From CAXXOK01 sp963675365 (GTDB lineage: Bacteria > Bacillota > Clostridia > Christensenellales > Aristaeellaceae), in contig CAXXVA010000001.1 in NCBI GenBank assembly GCA_963675365.2, forward strand, positions 868,001 through 932,000: 64,000 bases of DNA, given 5' to 3'. Both the position numbers and the translations under genes were made by a program. The notes beneath the pieces were generated by a model. That model saw only the letters and a list, made by a program, of their open reading frames with translations. It was not told the origin of the DNA and ran no database searches. Shown here one piece after another: positions 1 to 7,852 of the stretch. Numbering within the stretch: the first letter of the stretch is position 1; every line of letters starts with the position of its first letter.

Positions 1-446
1 ATGATATTTTTATGTCTGATGGGTAAACCTTTGAAAATCTTCAGCCGCTCATCGGCGCGCGCCTGGTTTTCCACGGTGCAGCCTACGGTGAGGTTTTCGT
101 ATCCCTCGCCCCAGTCGGGCGGGACGCAGTCCATAAAGCGCTCAATGCGTTTGGTGAGAAAAAGAAAGCGCAGGTCCTGCCGCTCCCGGATCATATCCCA
201 GCATTCGCCGCGCCACGGGTCGGCGTCCTCCAGCAAAAAATCTGTGGAAAAGCACAGGTACACGGTCTGCCCCGGCTTCATTTTATACGCGCCGGACTTG
301 AGCTTTCGGACCGGCGCTGAAAACGCGTCGGTTTTTACAATGACCGCCGTATCCACGCCGCGTTTCTGATCGCCCCGGTGAATATAGCAGTATTTGCACC
401 CTTCCGATACCCTGCGGCAGCCGCGCCACGGGTTCCACATCGCCAT
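1..446 (-). CDS. DUF5131 (phage Gp37/Gp68 family) protein, 3' end outside window
   Basis: The minus-strand frame opens at an ATG at 446 behind AAGGAAAGG and stays open to the window edge (148 codons seen). The N-terminus reads MAMWNPWRGC, followed by GCKYCY. This spaced cysteine cluster (C10, C17, C20) is typical of DUF5131 proteins and resembles a radical-SAM iron-sulfur motif. Further in, a segment like LRFLFLTKR also fits the family. The biochemical role of DUF5131 is not established. The gene starts 15 bp after the glycosyltransferase stop, so the two are probably co-transcribed. The C-terminus cannot be judged. Longer open frames on either strand across this stretch are shadows. Confidence 0.72.
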   Translation of the reverse strand, partial: MAMWNPWRGCRRVSEGCKYCYIHRGDQKRGVDTAVIVKTDAFSAPVRKLKSGAYKMKPGQTVYLCFSTDFLLEDADPWRGECWDMIRERQDLRFLFLTKRIERFMDCVPPDWGEGYENLTVGCTVENQARADERLKIFKGLPIRHKNI

Positions 447-461
447 GCTGCGTTCCTTTCC

Positions 462-1685
462 TTACGGCGCGCCTGTGGAGAGCGCGCGATAAAGCGCCAT
501 ATACGCCCTAAGCTCCAGTTCGCGGTCAAACGCCTGGGCGCGGGCGATGCAATCCAGCGGGTCTTTGGGGTTTTCAAGCAGCGCGCGGCAGGCGTCGGCC
601 ACGGCGTGAACGCGGCCCGTGGGGACAACGAGGCCGGTTTCTTCGCTGACGGCCTCCGGCAGGGAGCATTGATCGTAGCAGACGACCTGCGTGCCGCAGG
701 CGAGCGCTTCGGTCAGGGTCAGGTCCTGCGCTTCCTCGTAGCGGAGGCTTATGCAGATATCGGCGGCGGTGTAGAGCGCGCGCAGGGTGTCCGTGCCGTA
801 GATCACGGGAATGCCGAGCATGCCCGGCGGCAGGTATTCCATCTGCCTGGGCTTGAGGCCGACGACCGCGATTACCGCCTCGCCGTTTAATTCCGCGTGC
901 AGGTCCATCAGGTCGTTGATGCCCCTGGCGGCGCGCCACGCGCGGGCGGCGCTTACAATGACCGGCTTGTTTCCCCAGCGCCGCAGCCCGTAGCGCGCGG
1001 CGACGGCATCCACGTCGGCGTCCCCGGCGGGGCGGAAATCGTTCAGCTCGACGCCGCCCGGGATGACATGCACAGGATATTCCGCGAGGAAGGATTTCTG
1101 TAATTCCCCCGCCAGCCACTGCGAGGGCGCGACGAACGTCAGGTTTTCGACGGCTTGAATGGCTTTTTGCTTCCTCTGCCAGTTGGTTTGGGAACGGTCG
1201 AACACAAGGCTTTCGGGATATGCGCGCTTGTTGGGGCAATGGCCGCAGCCCGCGCGGAAGCGCTCGCAGCGCGCCATCGCATATGCCCCGCAGTGCCCCG
1301 TGTAGGGCCAGCTGTCGCAGAGCGTCCACACCACGGGGATGCCGGCGCCGGCCAGGTACTTCATTAGCTCCGGCAGGTGCAGATAGTATCCGTGCAGGGC
1401 GTGCAGATGCACGAGATCGGGCTTGTAGAGCTTGAGCTGCTCGATCAGCCTTTGCGTCGCGCGGCGCGAGCGGAAGCCCGCGCAGTCAAACACCCGCGAA
1501 GCCGCCTGGTGCGCCATCCGGTCCAGCTTCCCGCCGATGCGGTAGCTGGGCACGGCTCCGGGAATGCTCCCCAGCGCATGGCATAAAAGCGCCGCATGGC
1601 CGGCGTCTTGCAGGGTTTGGCAAAGCTGCAGCGCGGTTTGCCCCGCGTTGCCCTCCGAGCTCAGGTTGATGTGCGCCGCGCGCAT
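462..1685 (-). CDS. Glycosyltransferase, GT-B fold (GT4-like)
   Basis: A 407-residue protein starting at ATG 1685 with GGAGG six bases upstream. The N-terminal half carries a LVHLHALHGYYLHLP segment and a cysteine-containing block (PVVWTLCDSWPYTGHC) seen in WcaC-like GT4 enzymes that build surface polysaccharides. The C-terminal donor-binding domain has the EX7E motif (E318 to E326, ahead of ALACGTQVVCYD). No signal peptide or membrane segment is seen, so it should act at the cytosolic face of the membrane. The sugar and acceptor cannot be read from the sequence. It sits between a Sel1-repeat gene and a DUF5131 gene on the same strand. Confidence 0.85.
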   Translation of the reverse strand: MRAAHINLSSEGNAGQTALQLCQTLQDAGHAALLCHALGSIPGAVPSYRIGGKLDRMAHQAASRVFDCAGFRSRRATQRLIEQLKLYKPDLVHLHALHGYYLHLPELMKYLAGAGIPVVWTLCDSWPYTGHCGAYAMARCERFRAGCGHCPNKRAYPESLVFDRSQTNWQRKQKAIQAVENLTFVAPSQWLAGELQKSFLAEYPVHVIPGGVELNDFRPAGDADVDAVAARYGLRRWGNKPVIVSAARAWRAARGINDLMDLHAELNGEAVIAVVGLKPRQMEYLPPGMLGIPVIYGTDTLRALYTAADICISLRYEEAQDLTLTEALACGTQVVCYDQCSLPEAVSEETGLVVPTGRVHAVADACRALLENPKDPLDCIARAQAFDRELELRAYMALYRALSTGAP

Positions 1686-1718
1686 GCAAGCCCTCCTCCG
1701 CGTGATGTAATGAAACGG

Positions 1719-3179
1719 TCAGTTGCCGGCGCCGGTGAGTTCGTCCAGGCGCACAGCGGCGTCCTCATATCCCTGCAAGGCGGCCAGCCTGTACCAGTAC
1801 AGCGCCAGGATCAGGTCCGGGGCCGCGCCGTCGCCGTTTTCGTACATCAGGCCAAGGTTGTACTGCGCGTTGGCGTCGCCCTGATCGGCCGCCATGCGGC
1901 AATACTCCATCGCCAGGGCATAGTCCCGCGCAACGCCAAGTCCTTCATAATACAAATATCCCAGATTCAACTGCGCGTCCGTATCGCCCTGCCGCGCGGC
2001 CAGTTCGTACCAGTCGGCGGCCTTTTCATAGTCCTGCTCCGCGCCCTCGCCAAGCTCGTACATCAGCCCGAGGTTATACTGCGCGTCGGAATCGCCCAGC
2101 AGCGCCGCCTTTTCAAACCATTGCAATCCGAGTGCGGGATTTTGTTCGACGCCCTCGCCGTCCAAATACATCACGCCCAGATTATACTGCGCATCGGAAT
2201 TGTCCTGCTCCGCCGCCGCCTGATACCAGCGCGCCGCTTCCCCGTTATCCTCGTCAACGCCCAGGCCAAGGTCGTACATAACCGCCAGGCTGAACTGCGC
2301 GTCCGCATCGCCCTGCAGCGCCGCCTTTTCAAACCATTGCGCCGCCTGCGCTTCATCGACGGGAATGCCTTCGCCGTAATAGTAGATCAGCCCCAGGTAA
2401 TACTCCGAAAAACTATCGCCCTGGGCCGCGCCCTGTAAAAACCAGTCGATGGCCGCCTGATAATCCTGCGCGACGCCGCTGCCCGTATAATACATCCAGC
2501 CGACGGTCATCTGGCCGTTCACATTTCCCTGGTCGGCGGACTTCGTGTACCAGTACATGGCCTGGCTCAAATCCTCCGCCACGCCTTTCCCCTCGTAATA
2601 GAGATCGCCCAGCGCGTACTGCGCCTCGGCGTCGCCGGCATCCGCGCCTTTTTGGTACAAGGCCAGCGCTTCCTCCATGTTCCGCCTTACGCCGTAGCCG
2701 TATTCATAGATATATCCAAGCCAAACGTACGCCTGCGTATAATCCTGATCCGCGGCGGCCTGAAAGTATTCGCGCGCCTGTAAGTCGCTTTCCGCAAAAA
2801 CATTGCCGAAGAAGTACATCAGGCCAAGGCGGAATTGCGCCTCGGCGCTGCCCAGTGCCGCCGCGCGAGAAAAATAGGTCGCGGCTTGCCAATCGTCCTG
2901 CGCAACGCCCTCGCCGGATAAATACCTGTTCCCAAGCAGCACAAGCGCATCCACGTCGCCCTGTTCGGCCCGCTGCCGATACCATTCCAGCGGATATTCT
3001 TCCTGCCATACCGGCGCATCCGCTTCGTCGCTCTGCCGCTCTGTCTGCAAAGCGCTGCCGCCGGTACCCTCCAGCGATTCAACCGCCTGCAAACCGGGGG
3101 ATCCGGCCCGCTCCGCAAACGCCGCCCCGCCCTGCAGGAAAATAACAAGGATCAGCAATCCGGCCAGCCATTTTTTCAT
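1719..3179 (-). CDS. Secreted Sel1-like repeat (TPR-related) protein
   Basis: The N-terminus (MKKWLAGLLILVIFLQGG, then AAFAE) is a clear signal peptide with a signal-peptidase-I type site and no lipobox. After a spacer of about 50 residues come some twelve 36-residue Sel1 repeats running to the C-terminus, each with the pattern A..W...AA..GD..AQ..LG..Y..G.GV. Sel1 repeats form alpha-solenoids that bind partner proteins, so this is probably an extracytoplasmic scaffold. I chose ATG 3179 because GAGGG is nine bases upstream. An ATG at 3185 is only three bases from GAGGG. The nucleotide repetition is coding and is not a CRISPR array. Confidence 0.88.
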   Translation of the reverse strand: MKKWLAGLLILVIFLQGGAAFAERAGSPGLQAVESLEGTGGSALQTERQSDEADAPVWQEEYPLEWYRQRAEQGDVDALVLLGNRYLSGEGVAQDDWQAATYFSRAAALGSAEAQFRLGLMYFFGNVFAESDLQAREYFQAAADQDYTQAYVWLGYIYEYGYGVRRNMEEALALYQKGADAGDAEAQYALGDLYYEGKGVAEDLSQAMYWYTKSADQGNVNGQMTVGWMYYTGSGVAQDYQAAIDWFLQGAAQGDSFSEYYLGLIYYYGEGIPVDEAQAAQWFEKAALQGDADAQFSLAVMYDLGLGVDEDNGEAARWYQAAAEQDNSDAQYNLGVMYLDGEGVEQNPALGLQWFEKAALLGDSDAQYNLGLMYELGEGAEQDYEKAADWYELAARQGDTDAQLNLGYLYYEGLGVARDYALAMEYCRMAADQGDANAQYNLGLMYENGDGAAPDLILALYWYRLAALQGYEDAAVRLDELTGAGN

Positions 3180-3220
3180 TTTCATATGCCCTCGCTAAAA
3201 ACAATCGTTTCGTTCAATTC

Positions 3221-3229
3221 ATTATACCA
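3221..3229 (-). promoter_or_regulatory. Extended -10 promoter candidate for the Sel1 gene
   Basis: On the minus strand TGGTATAAT (TGn plus consensus -10 TATAAT) lies about 40 bp before the Sel1 start. No good -35 is present 17 bp further upstream, so it would act as an extended -10 promoter. Confidence 0.45.
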
Positions 3230-3609
3230 GAAAATCGTTTGGCGTCGCCGCCCCCTCTCAGAATTTTCCATGCACGCCAAACGACCCGCGCGATATTGGG
3301 GTCGAACGGCACAAAACAACCGCGCGACGGAGAGGGGATCGCTGCGATGATCAAACAAGCGATCTGCGGAAAGGCGATACCTGTCTCGTCTTCGTCCCGT
3401 TGCGCTACTATAAAAAAGTGTAATGCATGGTTTACTTGAGATAAAAGTTTATTTGATCTGTTCGTCTTAACTTTATCTATATTAGAAAATAGAATCCACA
3501 AGGCAAGCGTGGACGAAAAAACGCACACGCTGGCGAAATGGATTTTCGTTAGGTTGGAATAAAAATCTAAAACCGGCCCTATGATCATCAACAAGTTTGA
3601 AGAAAACAC
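3230..3609. other. Intergenic, no gene seen; weak hairpin
   Basis: No frame with a ribosome site and plausible protein content was found. At about 3490-3548 the sequence can fold on itself: AATCCA plus AGCGTG on the left pairs with CACGCT plus TGGATT on the right, around an A-rich loop. It lacks the conserved apex of the three long hairpins described elsewhere in the window. Confidence 0.4.
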
Positions 3610-3773
3610 AGGCAAGCAATGGCAATAAGAACGCGCATGCCGGCGTATTGGCTTTTTGTCAGATTGTGTTTGCCGCCCCCGATGTAGTAGCAGCGCTACA
3701 TCAAGGGGGCGGTAAGCGCAAAATGACGGAAATGCAAACGCCCGCTTGCGCGGGCGTTTGCCATTACTTGCCT
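3610..3773. repeat. Long imperfect hairpin, copy A (conserved apex)
   Basis: The 164-bp segment is one long imperfect inverted repeat. The outer arms AGGCAAGCAATGGCAA and TTGCCATTACTTGCCT pair, and pairing continues with interruptions to CCGCCCCC/GGGGGCGG. The tip contains TAGCAGCGCTACATCAAGG. That apex recurs in copies B and C, whose stems are otherwise unrelated. Inside the right arm lies a perfect 12-bp GC-rich hairpin (3734-3761) that may terminate the rubrerythrin transcript, which stops 8 bp away. Confidence 0.75.
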
Positions 3774-3781
3774 AAATCCAA

Positions 3782-4324
3782 TCAGTAATTTTCGGCGTGG
3801 ATACGATAGAAGGACTTGGGATGCTTGCACACCGGGCACAGCTCCGGCGCGTTTTTGCCGATCACCAAATGCCCGCAGTTGCCGCACTGCCAGATACGGT
3901 CGCCGTCGCGGCTGAAGACGAGGCCGTCTTTGATGTTGGCTAAAAGCTTCAGGTAGCGGGCTTCGTGCGCCTTTTCGATGGCGGCCACGCGCGTGAACAG
4001 CTCGGCGATCTGGTCAAAGCCCTCGGCGCGGGCTTCTTCGGCCATGGTCTGGTACATATCCGTCCACTCGTAGTTTTCGCCGGCCGCGGCATCCACAAGG
4101 TTTTCGGGGGTCGCGGGCACTTCGCCGCCCTTTAAGAGCTTGAACCAGATCTTGGCATGCTCTTTTTCGTTGTTGGCGGTCTCCTCAAACAGCTCGGCGA
4201 TCTGCATATAGCCGTCCTTGCGGGCCTTGGACGCGTAATAGGTATACTTGTTGCGGGCTTTGCTCTCGCCCGCGAAGGCCGTCTCGAGATTTGCGTAGGT
4301 CTTGGTTCCCTTCAGTTCTTTCAT
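3782..4324 (-). CDS. rbr: Rubrerythrin
   Basis: A 180-residue non-haem iron protein that reduces hydrogen peroxide in anaerobes. The ferritin-like diiron domain occupies residues 1-135, with ligand candidates E20, E53/H56 (EKEH) and E117/H120 (EKAH). A rubredoxin-like domain follows, with the two CxxC pairs C147/C150 and C163/C166. The length is close to the usual 180-190 residues. GGAGG lies nine bases before the ATG. The gene is monocistronic, with its own promoter and a palindrome upstream, and hairpin elements A and B sit on either side of it. Confidence 0.96.
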   Translation of the reverse strand: MKELKGTKTYANLETAFAGESKARNKYTYYASKARKDGYMQIAELFEETANNEKEHAKIWFKLLKGGEVPATPENLVDAAAGENYEWTDMYQTMAEEARAEGFDQIAELFTRVAAIEKAHEARYLKLLANIKDGLVFSRDGDRIWQCGNCGHLVIGKNAPELCPVCKHPKSFYRIHAENY

Positions 4325-4372
4325 GGCGGTGTCCTCCTTATATCGTTGTATAGGCAGATTTCATACGTTACC

Positions 4373-4410
4373 AGTATACACTATTTCTGCGTTGGTGAAA
4401 CCATTTCACC
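4373..4410 (-). promoter_or_regulatory. Rubrerythrin promoter with candidate operator
   Basis: On the minus strand a -10 TATACT (4373-4378) lies about 50 bp before the rubrerythrin ATG. Overlapping the -35 zone is a perfect inverted repeat, GGTGAAA-TGG-TTTCACC on the minus strand (4394-4410). The dyad does not match the PerR box I know, so the regulator is unknown. Confidence 0.5.
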
Positions 4411-4448
4411 ATGTCATAAGTTCATTCTCATGCGCCAAAATCAACTAA

Positions 4449-4622
4449 GGGCAGGATGTCAATTCCAATTCTGGATGGCGAGAAGATTACAAGCATTTTT
4501 ATCCGTGGCCGAGGAACAAAAGCGAAGGCATAGCAGCGCTATGTCAAGGTTTTGTGACAAAGGCCAAGGTGAAAAGGTGACGTAAGCTGCCGTTATACAG
4601 AGTTTGAATTGGCATCCTGCCC
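4449..4622. repeat. Long imperfect hairpin, copy B (conserved apex)
   Basis: A 174-bp imperfect inverted repeat. The ends GGGCAGGATGTCAATTC and GAATTGGCATCCTGCCC pair with one mismatch, and weaker pairing continues inward (for example GTGGCC/GGCCAA and ACAAAA/TTTTGT). The tip reads CGAAGGCATAGCAGCGCTA followed by TGTCAAGG and matches copy C closely. The element begins 3 bp after the stop of the CHAP gene. Its stem shares no obvious sequence with copies A or C. Confidence 0.75.
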
Positions 4623-4625
4623 CTA

Positions 4626-5636
4626 TTATAACCACGTCGCGCAGAATCCGAACACGGTAAAGTTCTCCGTCGTTTCGTACTGGGTCAGCGGATCGGTTTG
4701 CTGATCCTCCGAAACCATGAAGATATTCTGCTGGAGCATATTGCGGGTTTCGGTGGTCAGTTGGGAGTTCTCCAGATTGCTGTCGTAAACGTAGGTGTAG
4801 CTTTTCACGGTGGAGGACATATTGCCCTCTACGGTAGTGACCAGGTATTGACCGCCGCCAAGGTCTGAAACATCGGTCACGATGCCGACGTGTGTGAACA
4901 GGTAGGTGTTTTTCGTGTTGGCGTATATCACCAGATAGCCGGGGCGCGGTACGCCCACAAAGCGGTCGAGGCGGGAGAAGCCGTCGTACTGGTTGCCGAC
5001 CTGCCCTTCGCGCAGAAAAAGCGGTTCGGAGGGCAGGACGTCCTTGGCGTCCTCCTCCGGGATGGGATCGAAGCCCGCGGCGTTGGCGCACCAGATGGTA
5101 AACACCGAGCACCAGCCGACCGCTTTTTTGGATTTATAGTACCACTTGGTGTACTGGTTGGAGCGCTGCATGCCCTGCAGCTTGTTCAGGTAAAACTCGT
5201 GCTTGACGACGTAAACGAAATTCTTGACGACCTCGGGCATGGCGCCGTCAGCCACAGTGACGCCGAAAAAGTAGCTGTTGTCCGCCGCGGTGCAGATCAC
5301 CGTGGCGGTCCCCGGCGCGACGCCGGTCATTACTCCCTGCGCGTCCACGGACACGATATTGGCGTCGGTCGTTTCAAACGTCACCCCGGTAAGGTCGATC
5401 TCCGGCACATCTTCGTCGAACGGATTGATGCCGGGGGACACGGCGGGTACGTACGCGCTCTCGCCCGTACGCAGGGTATAGGAAGCCGACTGCAGCGCCG
5501 CCTCCGCGGGCGAAAGCCATGCGGCCAAGGCCTCTTCAAACAGCGCGTCGGTTTCCCCCTTCGCGCCCGCGGGCATTGGCGCCAGGGAAAACACAAGCGC
5601 AATCACAATCAGTACGATTACAAAAAACTTGGGCAT
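4626..5636 (-). CDS. Secreted Ig-like (BIG2) / CHAP-domain protein
   Basis: A 336-residue protein with a signal peptide (MPKFFVIVLIVIALVFSL, cleavage near AGA-K). A bacterial Ig-like segment at about 82-128 contains the VSVDAQGVMTGVAPGTATV pattern. A CHAP-like cysteine amidase domain spans about 140-300, with candidate nucleophile C176 (GWCSVFTIWC) and H249 (FTHVGIV). CHAP enzymes cleave peptidoglycan peptides or amides, so a wall-remodelling role is likely. I chose ATG 5636, which has AAAGGAG upstream. An earlier in-frame ATG at 5699 lacks one. A TGGTATACT extended -10 lies just before it on the minus strand. Confidence 0.8.
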   Translation of the reverse strand: MPKFFVIVLIVIALVFSLAPMPAGAKGETDALFEEALAAWLSPAEAALQSASYTLRTGESAYVPAVSPGINPFDEDVPEIDLTGVTFETTDANIVSVDAQGVMTGVAPGTATVICTAADNSYFFGVTVADGAMPEVVKNFVYVVKHEFYLNKLQGMQRSNQYTKWYYKSKKAVGWCSVFTIWCANAAGFDPIPEEDAKDVLPSEPLFLREGQVGNQYDGFSRLDRFVGVPRPGYLVIYANTKNTYLFTHVGIVTDVSDLGGGQYLVTTVEGNMSSTVKSYTYVYDSNLENSQLTTETRNMLQQNIFMVSEDQQTDPLTQYETTENFTVFGFCATWL

Positions 5637-5729
5637 GCGGGTCAACTCCTTTAGGGCAGTATACCATACCCGTTTGCGGACGGTTCCGCAAAATTCCAAT
5701 TTTTACGTAAAAAACTTCCGCGGACCCCC

Positions 5730-5758
5730 TTGACTTTCCCATTCATCGCCCGTATACT
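5730..5758 (+). promoter_or_regulatory. Sigma-A promoter for the ABC exporter leader
   Basis: TTGACT (5730-5735), a 17-bp spacer and TATACT (5753-5758) form a near-consensus promoter. Transcription would begin near 5765 and run through a leader peptide and a terminator before the exporter genes. Confidence 0.85.
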
Positions 5759-5802
5759 GCTTAAGGCACTTAAAGATTGTTACACAGAAAGGAGGGCACA
5801 GA

Positions 5803-5889
5803 ATGTTCAGTAATCACGTTATCATCATCCGCATGAATCTTATTGTTGCTGCGAACAAGGGATATCTGTGCCCGTCTGTCTGTTTATAG
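5803..5889 (+). CDS. Leader peptide (28 aa) of the ABC exporter operon
   Basis: An ATG at 5803 follows AAAGGAGGG at good spacing and opens a 28-codon frame ending in TAG at 5889. It begins MFSNHVIIIRMNLIV and ends GYLCPSVCL. It lies between a strong promoter and an intrinsic terminator that precedes the exporter genes. This matches the architecture known for Bacillus subtilis bmrB-bmrCD, where ribosome stalling on a short peptide by antibiotics allows read-through. The peptide is not recognisably homologous to BmrB, so the role rests on position, ribosome site and terminator. Confidence 0.72.
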   Translation: MFSNHVIIIRMNLIVAANKGYLCPSVCL

Positions 5890-5920
5890 ATGCGAAAACG
5901 CACGAATTTTGCATAATCAG

Positions 5921-5951
5921 ACCGCCGGCGCAAAAACGCCGGCGGTTTTTT
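5921..5951 (+). terminator. Attenuator terminator between leader peptide and exporter
   Basis: ACCGCCGGCG, loop CAAAAA and CGCCGGCGGT form a perfect 10-bp stem followed by a run of six T. It starts 32 bp after the leader stop and ends before the exporter ribosome site. I could not identify a convincing antiterminator. A small TGCG-AAAA-CGCA hairpin (5891-5902) lies between. Confidence 0.85.
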
Positions 5952-5970
5952 ATTAAATATGGAGGATACC

Positions 5971-7812
5971 ATGCAAGCTACAAAAAAAACGATACTCCGT
6001 GATCTTCTTCGCGGAAACCGAATGAAGTTTCTGTTCTCGATCCTTGCCATGGGCGTGGGCGTGCTGTTCTCGCTGATCATGCCGCTGATGCTGTCGGGCA
6101 CGATCGACGCGCTGGTTTCGGCCGCGGACGGCAATATGTCCGCGCCGGTTGACCTGCCCGCGTCGCTTGGCGCGTGGTTCAACGCGCGGGGCGGTATCGG
6201 CTACCTGCTCAACCACCTGTGGATTATCGCCGTCATTTTGATGGTGTGTTACGCGGCGGCCAGCCTGTTCAACTATCTGCGCGGCCGCTGGTCCACCTAC
6301 GCCAGCGAAAACATCGCACGCAGCCTGCGCGACCGCCTGTACAGCCACCTGCAAACGCTCTCCTACGAGTACCACGTGCAGGCGCAGACCGGCGACCTGA
6401 TCCAGCGCTGTACCAGCGACGTGGATACCATCCGCCGCTTCCTGGCCGCACAGCTGACGGAAATCTTCCGCACGGTGTTCATGGTCGCCATCGCGGTCAC
6501 GGTGATGCTTTCCATTAACGCGCAGATGACCCTGTACTCCATGGTTCTGGTGCCGCCGCTGTTCCTGTTTGCGTGGCTGTTCTTCAAGTGGGTGCAGAGG
6601 TACTTTAAATTTGCCGACGAAGCCGAGGGCAAAATGAGCTCCGTACTCCAGGAAAACCTGACCGGCGTGCGCGTGGTGCGCGCGTTCGGGCGGCAGAAAT
6701 ACGAGGAAAACAAGTTCGCCGACGTGAACAACGACCTCTATAAGAAAAGCATCAAGCTGATCAACCTGCTGGCCGTGTACTGGTCGGGCTCGGACCTCCT
6801 GGCGCTATTCCAGGGCGCGGCGACGCTGATCATCGGCGTCATCGTGGTCGTCACCTACCCCGGCAAGCTGACCATCGGCGAAATGACGGTGTTCGTCAGC
6901 TACACGGGCATGCTTCTGTGGCCCATCCGCCAGCTCGGGCGCATCTTGTCCGACCTGGGCAAAGCCATGGTTTCCTTCGGCCGCACCAGCGAAATCCTGA
7001 TGACGCAGCCCGAACAGGAAGACCCCGACAGCCTCCGCCCCCCGCTGGACAGGGATATCGAGTTTGACCACGTGGGCTACGAACACGAGGAAAACACCCC
7101 GGTCCTCAAGGACGTAAACTTCACCGTCAGGCAGGGGCAAACCGTGGCGATCCTGGGCGCGACGGGTTCGGGCAAATCGACGCTGATGAACCTGCTGCAG
7201 CGCCTGTACGACGTCAAGCAGGGCGCAATCCGCATCGGCGGCGTGAACCTGAACCGCATCTCCAAAAACTACCTGCGCTCGCGCGTGGGGCTGGTGCTGC
7301 AGGAGCCGTTCCTCTACTCCCGCTCTGTGAAGGACAACATTGGCATCGCCAAGCGCGAACCCTCCTTCGATTTGGTCCGCTCCGTTGCCAAAACCGCCGC
7401 GGCCGACGACTTCATCAACCACTTTGAAAAGGGCTACGACACCATGGTGGGCGAGCGCGGGGTCACCCTCTCCGGCGGCCAGAAACAGCGCGTCGCCATC
7501 GCGCGGACGCTGCTCAAGGACAACGACATCCTGATCTTCGACGACAGCCTGTCGGCCGTGGACACCGAAACCGACCGCTCCATCCGCGAAGCGCTCAAAG
7601 AAGCGCGAAGCGAGCTGGACAAGGCCGCGACCACCTTCATCATAAGCCACCGGCTGACCACCCTGGCCGAAGCGGACGTCATCGTCGTGCTGCAAAACGG
7701 CAAGGTCACCCAGCTCGGCTCGCATGAAGAACTGGTGAAACAGGAAGGCCTCTACAAGCGCATCTACCAGATCCAGGCCGCCCTGGAGGAAGAGCTGGCC
7801 GACGAAGCGTAA
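5971..7812 (+). CDS. Heterodimeric ABC multidrug exporter, degenerate-site subunit (BmrC-like)
   Basis: A 613-residue half-transporter. An ABC type-1 membrane domain (about 15-335, six helices) is followed by an ATPase domain with Walker A GATGSGKST (396-404), signature LSGGQ (500-504) and H-loop SHRLT. Walker B ends in ILIFDDS, so the catalytic glutamate is replaced by aspartate (D525). This is the hallmark of the degenerate-site subunit in BmrCD and TM287/288 type exporters. Start ATG 5971 has GGAGG five bases upstream. An ATG at 5959 has no ribosome site. Expression is probably controlled by the upstream leader peptide and terminator. The partner subunit follows at 8034. Confidence 0.9.
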   Translation: MQATKKTILRDLLRGNRMKFLFSILAMGVGVLFSLIMPLMLSGTIDALVSAADGNMSAPVDLPASLGAWFNARGGIGYLLNHLWIIAVILMVCYAAASLFNYLRGRWSTYASENIARSLRDRLYSHLQTLSYEYHVQAQTGDLIQRCTSDVDTIRRFLAAQLTEIFRTVFMVAIAVTVMLSINAQMTLYSMVLVPPLFLFAWLFFKWVQRYFKFADEAEGKMSSVLQENLTGVRVVRAFGRQKYEENKFADVNNDLYKKSIKLINLLAVYWSGSDLLALFQGAATLIIGVIVVVTYPGKLTIGEMTVFVSYTGMLLWPIRQLGRILSDLGKAMVSFGRTSEILMTQPEQEDPDSLRPPLDRDIEFDHVGYEHEENTPVLKDVNFTVRQGQTVAILGATGSGKSTLMNLLQRLYDVKQGAIRIGGVNLNRISKNYLRSRVGLVLQEPFLYSRSVKDNIGIAKREPSFDLVRSVAKTAAADDFINHFEKGYDTMVGERGVTLSGGQKQRVAIARTLLKDNDILIFDDSLSAVDTETDRSIREALKEARSELDKAATTFIISHRLTTLAEADVIVVLQNGKVTQLGSHEELVKQEGLYKRIYQIQAALEEELADEA

Positions 7813-7852
7813 CCCCCGTCCCTATCCCTAACGATTATAACTAAGCAAGCGC

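Noticed and set aside
1719..3179. Regular repeats suggesting a CRISPR array
   Set aside because: The period is 108 bp with degenerate units and encodes Sel1 repeats in one open frame. There are no constant repeats with unique spacers.
4890..5654. 254-residue open frame on the plus strand
   Set aside because: It is antisense to the CHAP protein gene, which has a signal peptide, domains and a ribosome site.
6805..7725. 306-residue open frame on the minus strand
   Set aside because: It is antisense to the first exporter ATPase domain, with no start signal and no recognisable domain.
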